Assembly: GCF_003967595.1 (NCBI RefSeq)
Contig: NZ_BIFW01000003.1
Coordinates: forward strand, 76,468-140,467
DNA from: Companilactobacillus musae
GTDB taxonomy: Bacteria > Bacillota > Bacilli > Lactobacillales > Lactobacillaceae
Length of the DNA stretch: 64,000 bases
Reading direction: 5' to 3'
The notes under the pieces were generated by a model. It was not told where the DNA came from. It saw nothing but the letters and a program-made list of their open reading frames with translations, and searched no databases. A program made the translations under genes and the position numbers. Each line of letters starts with the position of its first letter. Position 1 is the stretch's first letter. Below are positions 8,273 to 17,416 of this stretch, in pieces.

Positions 8273-8309
8273 AATAACCTATGACTAAAAGCTTTAGTCA
8301 TAGGTTATT
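8273..8309 (-). terminator. Terminator downstream of the beta-glucoside PTS gene
   Basis: A perfect 17-bp stem (AATAACCTATGACTAAA and its complement) around a 3-nt core, flanked by TTTTAT on the minus strand. Confidence 0.8.
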
Positions 8310-8329
8310 CATCGTTATAACGGTCGTAA

Positions 8330-10159
8330 TTAGTTTGCCGACACTACTTGTCCAATAGTACTACCGACCTGATTACTTCCAAGAGCTTGATTCTTCAATT
8401 CTTTATCTGGTTCAGTTAGCACAACTATAACAGTTGGATCTTTCTTTTCCTTTTTTATCATATCGATATTCATATCCGCTATTAAATCACCTTTAGAAAC
8501 ATGACTACCTTCTTTTACCTTTATATCAAATGGTAACCCATTCAATTCAACTGTATCAATTCCCATATGAATCAAAACTTCATTTCCTGAATCAGACTTT
8601 AACCCAATAGCATGTTTAGTATTGGCTACCATTGAAACTGTACCCGTAACAGGACTATAGATCCCCCTATTATTAGGTATAATCGCAAATCCATCTCCGA
8701 CTAATCCCTTAGAAAAAACGTCATCATTCACATCTGATAATGAAATCACTTTACCTCCAACTGGTTGATAAAGATTGAAATCACTATCTGAATTATCAAT
8801 GGAAGCATTAACCTTTTTACTAATAAAGAATGTTAACACAAAGGAAATTACAACTGACATTATCAATGTTAATACAGCCATATAAAAATTAGAATCTACT
8901 TTACCATTATTCGCATGAATAAATGTAGGTAAGGCCGCAATTCCTGGTGATACAATTGCATATTGTTTTAATGAAATAAATCCAGCAAAAGCCCCACTAA
9001 CACCGGCAGCCAACATCGTACTTAGTAAAGCTATTTTATTTTTAATTAAAACACCAAATATCGCAGGTTCAGTAATTCCCATCACACCGGTAATTCCGGC
9101 TGACAAAGCTAACTGTTTCTTCTTACTTTCTTTGGTAGTCATTGAAACGGCTAGTGCTGATGCTCCAACGGCAACATTTGCTGCTAGCATGCCAGGTAAA
9201 ACAAAGGCATCATATCCAATGCTAGCTACTGACGCTATACATAATGGGAATAATGCTTGATTCGTTCCTGTCATTACCAACAGTGGTGTCAACGCACCCA
9301 TTAGTCCAACTGAAACCCAACCTAATTTCAAATTAATGAAGCTTAAAGCATTGGCAATAATGGTTCCAATTTGGAATCCTAATGGTCCTAACCAAAGTAA
9401 TGTTACAGGCACAACAATCAGCATAGTGATTAATGGTTTAGTAAAAAATTTAATACTCTTTGGAGTTATTTTATCCATACCAATATCTATTAATTTCATG
9501 AATAAAACACCTAATAGAATAGGTATTACACTAGTATTATATTGAATCTGAGGGACTGATAATCCCAAAAATTCGAGTCCTTTAGCACTATCAATTGTCT
9601 TATAAACTAGCGTAGCACCTAAAAATGCTCCCATCATTGGATTCATATTCAATTTCTTTGCTGCACTATATCCTAAATACAATGGTAAGAAATAATATCC
9701 AGCTTCATAAATACCATCGAGAATAGTATAAGTCCCACTTTTAGTACTTAATCCAAAAAAACTAACGCCAATATTCAAAACGGCAGAAACAAGTCCAGCG
9801 GCAACTAAAACTCCTAAAATTGGTACAAAAGTCCCACTAATGAAATCAATTACAACTTGTCCAAGATGTTTCCAAGTAAATTCAGTTCTTGATTTTTTTT
9901 GACCTGAAACATCACCAATTAATTTAGAAAATTCATTATATACATTACCAACATCAGTCCCAATAACAATCTGATATTCATCTTCACGTAATACTGTTCC
10001 AGCGACGCCTTCTACCTTAGAAATGGTATTGTCATCAATATTATTTTTATCTTTATATTGAATTCTCAACCTAGTGGCACAGTGATTAACATTAATAACA
10101 TTATCTTTTCCACCAATACCACTTAAAATTCCAACTGCTATATCATGGTATTTACTCAT
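8330..10159 (-). CDS. bglP: Beta-glucoside PTS transporter, EIIBCA
   Basis: Imports and phosphorylates a beta-glucoside (salicin, arbutin or cellobiose class). 609 aa: EIIB at about 1-80 with the phosphorylated Cys27 (VNHCATRLR), a polytopic EIIC at about 105-450, and EIIA at about 475-609 with the active His in VLIHMGIDTVELNG. All three domains are intact. I chose the ATG at 10159, 7 nt after GGGGGT and 5 nt beyond the bglA stop, so it is translationally close to bglA. No LicT/BglG antiterminator gene or RAT-like element was noticed nearby; the RpiR-type gene upstream is the likelier regulator. Confidence 0.9.
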   Translation of the reverse strand: MSKYHDIAVGILSGIGGKDNVINVNHCATRLRIQYKDKNNIDDNTISKVEGVAGTVLREDEYQIVIGTDVGNVYNEFSKLIGDVSGQKKSRTEFTWKHLGQVVIDFISGTFVPILGVLVAAGLVSAVLNIGVSFFGLSTKSGTYTILDGIYEAGYYFLPLYLGYSAAKKLNMNPMMGAFLGATLVYKTIDSAKGLEFLGLSVPQIQYNTSVIPILLGVLFMKLIDIGMDKITPKSIKFFTKPLITMLIVVPVTLLWLGPLGFQIGTIIANALSFINLKLGWVSVGLMGALTPLLVMTGTNQALFPLCIASVASIGYDAFVLPGMLAANVAVGASALAVSMTTKESKKKQLALSAGITGVMGITEPAIFGVLIKNKIALLSTMLAAGVSGAFAGFISLKQYAIVSPGIAALPTFIHANNGKVDSNFYMAVLTLIMSVVISFVLTFFISKKVNASIDNSDSDFNLYQPVGGKVISLSDVNDDVFSKGLVGDGFAIIPNNRGIYSPVTGTVSMVANTKHAIGLKSDSGNEVLIHMGIDTVELNGLPFDIKVKEGSHVSKGDLIADMNIDMIKKEKKDPTVIVVLTEPDKELKNQALGSNQVGSTIGQVVSAN

Positions 10160-10164
10160 TGGTT

Positions 10165-11598
10165 TTACCCCCAATTTTTACCATTTGATTTAACTAAATC
10201 TGCATACCAATAATATGAATCCTTCGGAATACGTTTAAAATCGAGCTTTTCATCATCTGTCGTATTGATATAAACAAATCCATATCTCTTTGACATTCCG
10301 TTACCTGTACTTAAAAGATCTAAGAAGGACCAAGGATTATATCCAAATACTTTACATCCATCTTGAATAGCTAATCCTACTTGATAAATTTGATCCCTCA
10401 TAAACTTAATTCTCTCAGGATCATGCACCTTTCCATCTTCAGAAACTTCTTCATGCTCTCCGAAACCATTTTCACAAATGACCATTGGTAATTGATAATG
10501 ATCCCAGACGTAGCGCAACATATATCTCATTGCAACTGGATCGATTTCCCAATCCCAATCAGTAGTTTTAACATATGGATTTTTAACTAATTGATACATT
10601 CCAGGAACTTTAGGGAATTTAAGATTTCCCTTTTTACCTGATTTATTTAGTTCATAAGCTTGTGCTTCATCATCAGGAGCACAATATTTAGCAGTATTAG
10701 AGCGGTAACAATTCAACCCAAAGAAATCTATATTTGCCTGACCGATTAATTCCATATCACCGGGTCTGATATCGGGGTTAATATTATTTTCTTTCCAATA
10801 ACTCTTTATAAATCCACTATATTCACGATGTGCATACAAATCATCCCAGACTTTTTCAGTCATTTCTTCAGCGTTCATAGCAGCAATTTGGTCTTTAGGA
10901 TCACTTGAATATGGATAAATTGGAACATATCCAGGAACTGGTCCAATTTTGCCATCTGGAACTAATTCATGACAAGCAATAACTGCTTTAGCATGACAAA
11001 GATTCATAATATGATTTACTTTCCATTTATCTTCAAACCAAGTTTCGGGGTTTTTATCAATACCGAGCCAATCTCCATAACAGATCTGCATATTTTGTTC
11101 ATTTATTGATAGCCAATATTTAACTCGATCACCAAATTCTTTAAATAAAGTGCGAGCATATTTATCAAATTCATCGATAATTCCACGGCCATACCAACCG
11201 TTATATTCTTTATCAATCCAAACAGGCATATCATAATGATAAATTGTTACAATCGGTGTGATTTTATTTTTGATTAATTCGTTTATTAAATTATTGTAGA
11301 ATTCCAACCCTTTTTTATTAACTTTCCCATCTTTAGTTGGATAAATTCGCGACCATGCAATTGAAAACCTATACGATGACAACCCTGCATTAGCCATCAA
11401 CTTAATATCTTCTTTATAATGATGATAATTATCTGAAGCATATGTATCATCAGCATATGGTTTCTTCGTACGAGTATTTAAATCCATTAATGATAAAGTT
11501 TTTCCGTCTTCTTCTACAGCTCCTTCAACTTGCCATGAAGAACTGGAACCTCCCCATAAAAAGTTATCTGGAAATTTAGGATCGTGATTATAAAACAT
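10165..11598 (-). CDS. bglA: 6-phospho-beta-glucosidase (GH1)
   Basis: Cleaves phosphorylated beta-glucosides delivered by the adjacent PTS into glucose-6-phosphate and an aglycone or glucose. 477 aa, the usual GH1 length. Acid/base E167 (SINEQNM), nucleophile E376 (VICENGFG), and the phosphate-recognition segment MSKRYGFVY near residue 435 that separates 6-phospho enzymes from plain glucosidases. Start at 11598 has GAGGTG 6 nt before it. First gene of the bglA-bglP unit. Confidence 0.93.
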   Translation of the reverse strand: MFYNHDPKFPDNFLWGGSSSSWQVEGAVEEDGKTLSLMDLNTRTKKPYADDTYASDNYHHYKEDIKLMANAGLSSYRFSIAWSRIYPTKDGKVNKKGLEFYNNLINELIKNKITPIVTIYHYDMPVWIDKEYNGWYGRGIIDEFDKYARTLFKEFGDRVKYWLSINEQNMQICYGDWLGIDKNPETWFEDKWKVNHIMNLCHAKAVIACHELVPDGKIGPVPGYVPIYPYSSDPKDQIAAMNAEEMTEKVWDDLYAHREYSGFIKSYWKENNINPDIRPGDMELIGQANIDFFGLNCYRSNTAKYCAPDDEAQAYELNKSGKKGNLKFPKVPGMYQLVKNPYVKTTDWDWEIDPVAMRYMLRYVWDHYQLPMVICENGFGEHEEVSEDGKVHDPERIKFMRDQIYQVGLAIQDGCKVFGYNPWSFLDLLSTGNGMSKRYGFVYINTTDDEKLDFKRIPKDSYYWYADLVKSNGKNWG

Positions 11599-11642
11599 AT
11601 CTAGCACCTCGCCCTTCTCATTTACTTTACAAATAAATATTA

Positions 11643-11656
11643 GCAAAGCGCTTACA
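11643..11656. promoter_or_regulatory. cre-like CcpA site upstream of bglA
   Basis: On the minus strand TGTAAGCGCTTTGC carries the cre core and 12 of 14 fixed positions, about 45 nt before the bglA start codon. Confidence 0.5.
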
Positions 11657-11680
11657 TTGATGCGTTACAGTCTTTGTTAC

Positions 11681-11719
11681 CAAAAAGGAATTAGGGAACA
11701 TCTTATGCTCCCTAATTCC
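11681..11719 (-). terminator. Terminator of the rpiR-type gene
   Basis: GGAATTAGGGA pairs perfectly with TCCCTAATTCC, with a T-run on the minus strand. It separates the regulator from bglA, which therefore needs its own promoter. Confidence 0.85.
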
Positions 11720-12466
11720 CTATTTATAATGATTCTGAATAATATCCAAGAAATAATGTAACCCGTATGCTCTATAAATATCTGGATTCTTTGAATGATC
11801 TAAGTGGCTCATATAATAAGTATTGGAATATGTTTTTTCAAAATCATGTATTCTATTAACTGTTATTAAATCTTTAGTACAATTTACTTTACTCATATAT
11901 TTTTCAATTGATTCCGCAAACATTCCCGAAACCGATAAAACCATTACATAATCTTTTACCGCTATATCATTTAACATTTTTAAATTGTCAGTTATGATAT
12001 ATGACAATTTCCCTCTACTTGCCAATTGAATTTGAAAATCTCTAGCGTTAGACATCCCGGTTCTAGAAGTAAATATATACATTTTTTTGGAATCTTTTAT
12101 CCTTTTACAAATAACATCTATTTCATGAGTGTTCATTCTATCATCTAATTCATTCACTATTCTTATTAGATCTCCTGTTAACAATTCACGATAATTTTTA
12201 TCAGGAATAACCTCAACCTCTGAAAGATGATCCTTAACCATAGACTTCATATGAGCAAAGTTATCAAATCCCATACTTTTAGCAAATCTTCTGATACTAG
12301 CCCTAGAAACATTACATTCCTCTGCCACAGAATAAATATTTGCTTCAGGTATCTCTCTCAAATTTTTTATAAAATACTGAGCCAAAGTAAAATTAATACT
12401 TCCCACGTCATTTTTATCAAGCTTGTCATTTAATGAGTACAGAATATTATATAAAATATTATCCAT
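11720..12466 (-). CDS. MurR/RpiR-family transcriptional regulator
   Basis: 248 aa. N-terminal RpiR helix-turn-helix at about 25-70 (EECNVSRASIRRFAKSMGFDNF) and a C-terminal SIS sugar-phosphate-binding domain at about 105-230 (MYIFTSRTGMSNARDFQIQL, MVLSVSGMF). These proteins respond to sugar phosphates, so beta-glucoside-6-phosphate control of the downstream bglA-bglP genes is a reasonable inference. GAGGGG precedes the ATG by 8 nt. Confidence 0.85.
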   Translation of the reverse strand: MDNILYNILYSLNDKLDKNDVGSINFTLAQYFIKNLREIPEANIYSVAEECNVSRASIRRFAKSMGFDNFAHMKSMVKDHLSEVEVIPDKNYRELLTGDLIRIVNELDDRMNTHEIDVICKRIKDSKKMYIFTSRTGMSNARDFQIQLASRGKLSYIITDNLKMLNDIAVKDYVMVLSVSGMFAESIEKYMSKVNCTKDLITVNRIHDFEKTYSNTYYMSHLDHSKNPDIYRAYGLHYFLDIIQNHYK

Positions 12467-12510
12467 AATTAGGACCCCTCTTCAAAATACTGTTTTATCT
12501 TTATCATAAC

Positions 12511-12553
12511 TAAAAAAAAGAGATGCTGAAAAGTTATCAGCACCTCTTCTTTT
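12511..12553 (-). terminator. Hairpin terminator between the glucosidase pseudogene and the rpiR-type gene
   Basis: AAGAG-TGCTGA pairs with TCAGCA-CTCTT, with A- and T-runs on either side, so it may work on both strands. Confidence 0.7.
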
Positions 12554-12580
12554 TCATATTACTCCAATAATAGACAAACC

Positions 12581-14109
12581 TTAATTTAATAAATAAACCT
12601 TACTTTCATAAGCTCTAAATTCTGTGTCCTTATCATCACTATAATTACCAATTAACAACTTGCCTTTACTCTGGTTATAATCTCTCGACACTTCTTTATC
12701 AGTAAAGTTGCTTATCACTAACAATGTTTCTCCGTTATAACGACGCTTATAAGCAAACACCTCTTCGTCCTCTGGATCAAGAAGCTCATAATCACCATAG
12801 ACAATCAAATCACTGTTATGACGTAGATCAATCAATTTTTTATAATAACTAAAAACAGAATTTTTGTCTTCAATCTGACTTCTAGCATTGATTTCTTTGT
12901 AATTGGGATTCAGATCAAACCATTGATAGATTCCAAATCTTCATATTGTGAAAGCTTCTGATAATGAACATTAGTCATACCGAGTTCTTCACCTTCATAA
13001 ACATAAGGAGTTCCTTGCATCATCTGTAAAGTAGTTCCTAACATCTTGGCAGCCCTATCTCGATATTTAGGCTCATCTGTTGCAAATCTAGAAACTGCTC
13101 TTGGTTGGTCATGATTATTCCAATACAAGCTATTCCAGCCTTTTCCATTTAAATCGGTCTCCCATTTACTTAAAGATTGCTTTAATTCAGTCAATTTCAC
13201 CGGTTCATCATTCCATTTACCTAAACGTCTATCCGAATTTCCAGCCAATCCAACATGATCAAATTGGAAGACCATATTTAATTCGTTTGAATCCAATCCT
13301 GTATATTTAATAGCATCTTTAGGTGTAGAGTCTGGCATCTCTCCCACTGTCATTACGTCATATTTCGACAAAACTTTACGATTCATTTCTTGCAAAAACT
13401 CATTCAACCTTGGTCCATCAGCTACAATTTTACCTACATCAGCATACTTTTCATCAGGTGCCTTGGTTCCATCTGGTAACCCTTCTGGCTTAGAAATTAA
13501 ATTGATGACGTCCATTCTGAAGCCATCCACCCCTTTGTCTAACCAAAAGCGCATTATATTCCAAACTTCATCACGTACCTTAGGGTTTTCCCAATTCAAA
13601 TCAGGCTGTCCTTCGGCAAATAAGTGTAAATAATATTGTCCGGTTGCTTTATCGAACTTCCATACTGATCCATTAAAATAAGAACCCCAATTATTTGGTT
13701 CATGACCATCTACTGGATCTCTCCAAACGTAATAATCCCGATATGGGTTGTCCTTAGATTTTCTACTCTCTTGGAACCACTTATTTTGATCAGATGTATG
13801 ATTAACTACCAGATCCATCATAATTTTTAGTCCCAAAACATGCGCTTTTTGAAGCATTTCATTAAAATCATCCATTGTTCCATAAGCTGGCTGAATACTA
13901 CGATAATCACTAATGTCATAACCATTATCTTTATCAGGAGACTTATAAATTGGATTAAGCCAAATTACGTCAGCACCTAGATCCTTAATATAAGGCAAGC
14001 GACTTGTTAAGCCTGGTAAATCACCGATACCATCGCCATTACTATCTTGATAACTTCTTGGATAAACTTGATAAACAACTGATTTCTTCCACCAATCACT
14101 TTTTGCCAT
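12581..14109 (-). pseudogene. Oligo-1,6-glucosidase / dextran glucosidase (GH13), broken by an internal deletion
   Basis: Starts well (ATG 14109, GGGAGG upstream) and encodes 399 aa of a GH13_31 enzyme with nucleophile D200 (GFRMDVIN, the Val being typical of alpha-1,6-acting members), acid E257 (VGEMPD) and D334 (NNHDQPR). It stops early right after YEDLESIN. The C-terminal part resumes in another frame as WFDLNPNYKEINARS and runs through the LIDLRHNSDLIVYGDYELL region to a stop at 12581. The roughly 50 residues that family members have between those motifs (including the usual RTPMQW) are missing. So this is a deletion that also shifts the frame, at about 12918-12924. Not a sequencing slip of one base. 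Confidence 0.85.
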
Positions 14110-14163
14110 AAAAAAAGCCTCCCTTAGAATTATTAATTCCATTTTAGAAGGTCTTTCAAAAGA

Positions 14164-14177
14164 TAACAACGGTTACA
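14164..14177. promoter_or_regulatory. Weak cre-like site upstream of the GH13 pseudogene
   Basis: TAACAACGGTTACA keeps the CG core and 12 of 14 fixed positions, 55 nt upstream of the start codon. Confidence 0.35.
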
Positions 14178-14202
14178 AAGAATCTGTTACCGGTCACACT
14201 TC

Positions 14203-14952
14203 TTATTTTCTATTTTTTTGATTCGCTTTTCGATAAACCAGATACGAAGTGATTGGTACGGTCAGAATTACCCCAATAGTACAGATCAAAGTAGTTAAAA
14301 CTTCCGCCGCCACTAATTTGTCATTAAGAATTTCAGTGAATTTATATCCCAATGAATGAATAACGAAAAACAAGGGAAAAGTTGATGCAAAGAAATTAAA
14401 TAACAGAGTATTAGTTTGTGTGTTTAAAATCTTATTTCCAACTGAAAAACCATCATTAAAAATTTCATTTGGAGTTAAAGTCGGTTTGTTCTCTACGATT
14501 TCATTCAAACCGCTTGTAATAGCAACGCTAGTTTCAGAAATTACTCCTAAACTATTAATGACAATAATCGAAATAGCTAGTTGAGGATAAGAAATTCCCG
14601 CTGCTAAAGAAAATCCTTCCAGTTCATCTTGATTTTCAACCGCCATTCCTTGAGCACTAGCCCAATATTCTAGTGGAATAGTAATCAACAAAATAACTAC
14701 CATAATTATTACTGATGTTTTAAAAGCTGTACTTGCGGTATTAGGATTATCAACGTTCATATAAATTGCAACCACTAAAATAACCATAGCGATTATCCCC
14801 GTAGTAACTAAGACATTGAATCCATCAGCAATTAATATCAACAAAGCAATAATTGAAATCACATTTATTCCTAAACCAAACAGTAACGTAAAACCACGAC
14901 TACCAGTAACCAGTAACAATAAGACAACGAAGGTCAAAAATAAATACAACAT
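14203..14952 (-). CDS. YibE/F family membrane protein (second of pair)
   Basis: 249 aa, about six to seven hydrophobic segments. It shares with its upstream partner the motif order 'SxLGVISETSVAITSGLNEI' and the ending LTVPITSYLVYRK, placing both in the YibE/F family, whose function is not established. Start overlaps the partner's stop (TAATG), with GGAGG 8 nt upstream, so the two are translationally coupled and probably form a complex. Confidence 0.8.
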   Translation of the reverse strand: MLYLFLTFVVLLLLVTGSRGFTLLFGLGINVISIIALLILIADGFNVLVTTGIIAMVILVVAIYMNVDNPNTASTAFKTSVIIMVVILLITIPLEYWASAQGMAVENQDELEGFSLAAGISYPQLAISIIVINSLGVISETSVAITSGLNEIVENKPTLTPNEIFNDGFSVGNKILNTQTNTLLFNFFASTFPLFFVIHSLGYKFTEILNDKLVAAEVLTTLICTIGVILTVPITSYLVYRKANQKNRK

Positions 14953-16028
14953 TATTTCATCCTCCTTGTTATTACTTTACTAGCAATGAAACTAGTAATT
15001 GGAACGGTTAAAACTATTCCGATCGCACTGATCAATAATTGAGCGATTCCTAAACTCAAGGTCATATTCATTGTATATCCAATCGAATTCCCGTTACTCA
15101 AATACAATAGAACAACATTTAAATTCTCAGCGATAACAATAAATAACAAAATATTGATTAGTGGTCCGATTAATTCTCGACCGATATTAATACCAGATTT
15201 AAAAAGCGTTTTTTCCGCCACATCGGATAATTCTCGCTTCATTTCAATCAAAGAAGATGAGATATCCATAGTTTCGTCCAAAATTACTCCTAGCACACTG
15301 AAGATAACTTGCGATAAGAAAACACCTAAATAAGGTTGTAATTCAAAATCATTCAATTCCAAATGAATACTGCTAAACCCAGATATACTTAAGACAAACG
15401 TACTAAGTAATACCGCCACTGTTGTAGCAAGAACCGTACTAGAATAAGCCATTAAGGCCGGATAAGTTGGTCCTAAAATCACTAATAAAGCCGTTGCTGA
15501 TATCAATAACGCCGTTATGACGGTCAACGGTAAAAGCACACTATTGTGTGTTCGAATTATTGTCTGTAGATATCCATAATAAATCACAATATTGATCAAA
15601 ATACTAACAAATAATTTACGTCGATCAAATTTCATACAATAAAGCAGAAATACTACTAATCCTACCGTAAAAACTAAACTAGTATCTCGTTTAATATTCT
15701 TAGGCATATAAGTTTTGCCGGTTTTTGTTAGAATAACTTGTTGACCAGTCGCATATTTAGTATCCGTTAATTGTGATCGATAATATGTATTTTTAAAACT
15801 AATTTTTTTTCCTTTTTCATTGGTATTAAGTAACTTTCCCTCAACGTGTTGTGTTATCTGCGTATCGGTATTTTTATACTCATCAGTTGAGGTACTTTTA
15901 TCCAAATTCCTAACCGTCTCAACTCTAACTACCGGATCGTGATACATAAAACTATCAAAATAGGTGAATCCAGTAAAAATAGCTACCATCAATCCAACAA
16001 TTAAGAGTATTCGTATATTTTTTTTCAT
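14952..16028 (-). CDS. YibE/F family membrane protein (first of pair)
   Basis: 358 aa. N-terminal membrane anchor (residues 5-22), a soluble extracytoplasmic segment of about 85 residues with a small beta-rich look, then about seven membrane spans containing SVLGVILDETMDISSSLIEMKRE and the closing VLTVPITSFIASK. Start chosen at 16028 because GCGAGG is 6 nt upstream. Family role unknown. The short spacer to the divergent trp-type leader means the two units share a control region. Confidence 0.8.
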   Translation of the reverse strand: MKKNIRILLIVGLMVAIFTGFTYFDSFMYHDPVVRVETVRNLDKSTSTDEYKNTDTQITQHVEGKLLNTNEKGKKISFKNTYYRSQLTDTKYATGQQVILTKTGKTYMPKNIKRDTSLVFTVGLVVFLLYCMKFDRRKLFVSILINIVIYYGYLQTIIRTHNSVLLPLTVITALLISATALLVILGPTYPALMAYSSTVLATTVAVLLSTFVLSISGFSSIHLELNDFELQPYLGVFLSQVIFSVLGVILDETMDISSSLIEMKRELSDVAEKTLFKSGINIGRELIGPLINILLFIVIAENLNVVLLYLSNGNSIGYTMNMTLSLGIAQLLISAIGIVLTVPITSFIASKVITRRMK

Positions 16029-16112
16029 AAAAATTCCTCGCATTTCTACCAATGCTTACATTATATGTTTTTTCAGAAAATAATTAATAGTTTTCTTATC
16101 AAAAATTTACAG

Positions 16113-16141
16113 TTGACAATCTCTAACTATTGAAATATATT
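16113..16141 (+). promoter_or_regulatory. Sigma-A promoter of the leader peptide/ABC transporter unit
   Basis: TTGACA, 17-nt spacer, TATATT. Predicted start of transcription is near 16148, giving a leader RNA of about 260 nt before trpX. Confidence 0.75.
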
Positions 16142-16171
16142 TGAGACATCAATTTGTTAGGAGAAAACATT

Positions 16172-16225
16172 ATGAAATCAATTAACTCTCTAAACATCGT
16201 GAATATTCGTTGGCAAAGCCGATAA
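16172..16225 (+). CDS. Candidate 17-aa leader peptide with a single Trp codon
   Basis: MKSINSLNIVNIRWQSR. AGGAG lies 8 nt before the ATG and only about 25 nt downstream of a consensus promoter, so the ribosome site is as good as that of any full-size gene here. Trp14 (TGG at 16211-16213) is followed by three codons and TAA. The stop is 2 nt before the left arm of alternative hairpins, and the transporter behind it resembles the tryptophan TrpXYZ family. This is the layout of an amino-acid attenuator or a nascent-peptide arrest leader. I do not recognise the peptide from a described system. Confidence 0.65.
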   Translation: MKSINSLNIVNIRWQSR

Positions 16226-16280
16226 CTCAGATTGATCCGATATGGATTCAATCTGAATAGGATTGAATCCGTGCCGGCTT
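16216..16280 (+). promoter_or_regulatory. Mutually exclusive hairpins after the leader peptide
   Basis: Hairpin A: CAGATTGA (16228-16235) with TCAATCTG (16248-16255), extended by TCC/GGA. Hairpin B: GGATTCAATC (16244-16253) with GATTGAATCC (16261-16270), a perfect 10-bp stem. They share 16244-16255 so cannot coexist. An outer stem AAGCCG (16216-16221)/CGGCTT (16275-16280) starts inside the leader ORF. A ribosome at the stop codon would cover the left arm of A; one held at Trp14 would leave it free. Confidence 0.6.
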
Positions 16281-16303
16281 ATTAAACTATGATAATTTTA
16301 GAG

Positions 16304-16353
16304 CCCACATGGAAAATTTTTTAAAAATTTAGCCATGTGGGTATTTTATTTTT
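16304..16353 (+). terminator. Leader terminator 1
   Basis: CCCACATGG (16304-16312) pairs with CCATGTGGG (16333-16341) around an A/T-rich self-complementary interior, followed by TATTTTATTTTTT. A strong intrinsic terminator placed between leader peptide and trpX. Confidence 0.8.
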
Positions 16354-16354
16354 T

Positions 16355-16390
16355 AAGACAATCCCACACAATCTGGGGTTGTCTTTTTAA
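16355..16390 (+). terminator. Leader terminator 2
   Basis: AAGACAATCCC (16355-16365) pairs with GGGGTTGTCTT (16375-16385) with one G-U pair, followed by TTTAA. It ends about 20 nt before the trpX start and immediately precedes its ribosome site GGGGGA, so it could also affect translation. Confidence 0.65.
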
Positions 16391-16408
16391 TTTGGGGGAA
16401 ATATAACG

Positions 16409-17416
16409 ATGAAACATACGAGAAGACTTTACGCAACACTTGCTGCACTAGCGATGTTCTTAATTTTTGCATATTTTTATACGGGTCGTGCTGATAGCCA
16501 AAAGCAAAATGCTATTCCAAAAGTTGGGGTCTTACAATTAATGTCACATCCCGCTTTGGATCAAATTAATAAGGGAATCGACGACACTTTGAAAAAGAGT
16601 GGTTATATTGATGGTAAAAACGTCAAAATCGAATTTCAAAATGCTCAAGGGGATCAAAGTAATTTAAGAACTATCAGTAAACAATTTGTTCAAGATAACG
16701 TCGATGTGGCTGTTGGTATCGCCACTCCATCAGTTCAATCACTAAAGAACGCTACTTCTAAGATTCCTATCGTCATGGGGGCTGTTACCGATCCTGAAGG
16801 CGCTGGAATCATCAGTAATAACAATAAACCTGGTGCTAACATCACCGGAGTTTCCGATCAGGCTCCTTTGGAAGCTCAATTGAAACTTATGAAACAAGTA
16901 ATTCCTAATCTAAAAACTATCGGTATTATTTATACGTCTAGTGATGCATCTGCTACTAGCCAAATGAAAAAGATGCAAGCTCTTGCCAAAAAACAAGGCT
17001 TAACTGTTAAAGTTTCAAGTATCAACTCCGTTAACGATATTCAACAAGTCGGAACTGCTTTAGCCGAAGGCGTTCAAACAATCTATGTTCCAACAGATAA
17101 CACCGTTGCCTCTGGTATGAAGCTTCTATCATCAATCGCTGCTAAACAAAATATCGCTGTTTTCCCAGCCGCTACTACCATGGTTAAAGACGGTGGACTT
17201 GCCACAGTCGGTCTAAGTCAATATGAACTTGGTGAAGAAACAGGTAAACATGTTGTTAAGATTTTACAACACAAAGAAGATCCAGCCACTACACCCGTTA
17301 CCTTCATGAAAAAAGGACATCTAATGCTCAACGAAAAAATGGCAAAGAAACTTAACATTCAATTCCCAGACTCACTTGTTAAGCAAGCTCAAAAGAAAGG
17401 ACAAATCATCAAATGA
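16409..17416 (+). CDS. trpX: ABC transporter substrate-binding protein, TrpX type
   Basis: 335 aa. Type-1 periplasmic-binding fold (ABC_sub_bind) with an N-terminal membrane helix (residues 8-25) that lacks a lipobox Cys, so it is membrane anchored or cleaved. Motifs KVGVLQLMSHPALDQI, VAVGIATPSVQSL and IYTSSDASATSQ are those of the streptococcal/lactobacilli TrpX group, predicted tryptophan binders. First gene of a three-gene operon behind the leader. Substrate assignment rests on family resemblance and the Trp codon in the leader. Confidence 0.75.
   Translation: MKHTRRLYATLAALAMFLIFAYFYTGRADSQKQNAIPKVGVLQLMSHPALDQINKGIDDTLKKSGYIDGKNVKIEFQNAQGDQSNLRTISKQFVQDNVDVAVGIATPSVQSLKNATSKIPIVMGAVTDPEGAGIISNNNKPGANITGVSDQAPLEAQLKLMKQVIPNLKTIGIIYTSSDASATSQMKKMQALAKKQGLTVKVSSINSVNDIQQVGTALAEGVQTIYVPTDNTVASGMKLLSSIAAKQNIAVFPAATTMVKDGGLATVGLSQYELGEETGKHVVKILQHKEDPATTPVTFMKKGHLMLNEKMAKKLNIQFPDSLVKQAQKKGQIIK

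Noticed and set aside
16029..16408. T-box riboswitch in the trpX leader
   Set aside because: No T-box signature (AGGGTGGNACCGCG-like) occurs between the promoter and trpX; the visible design is leader peptide plus hairpins.
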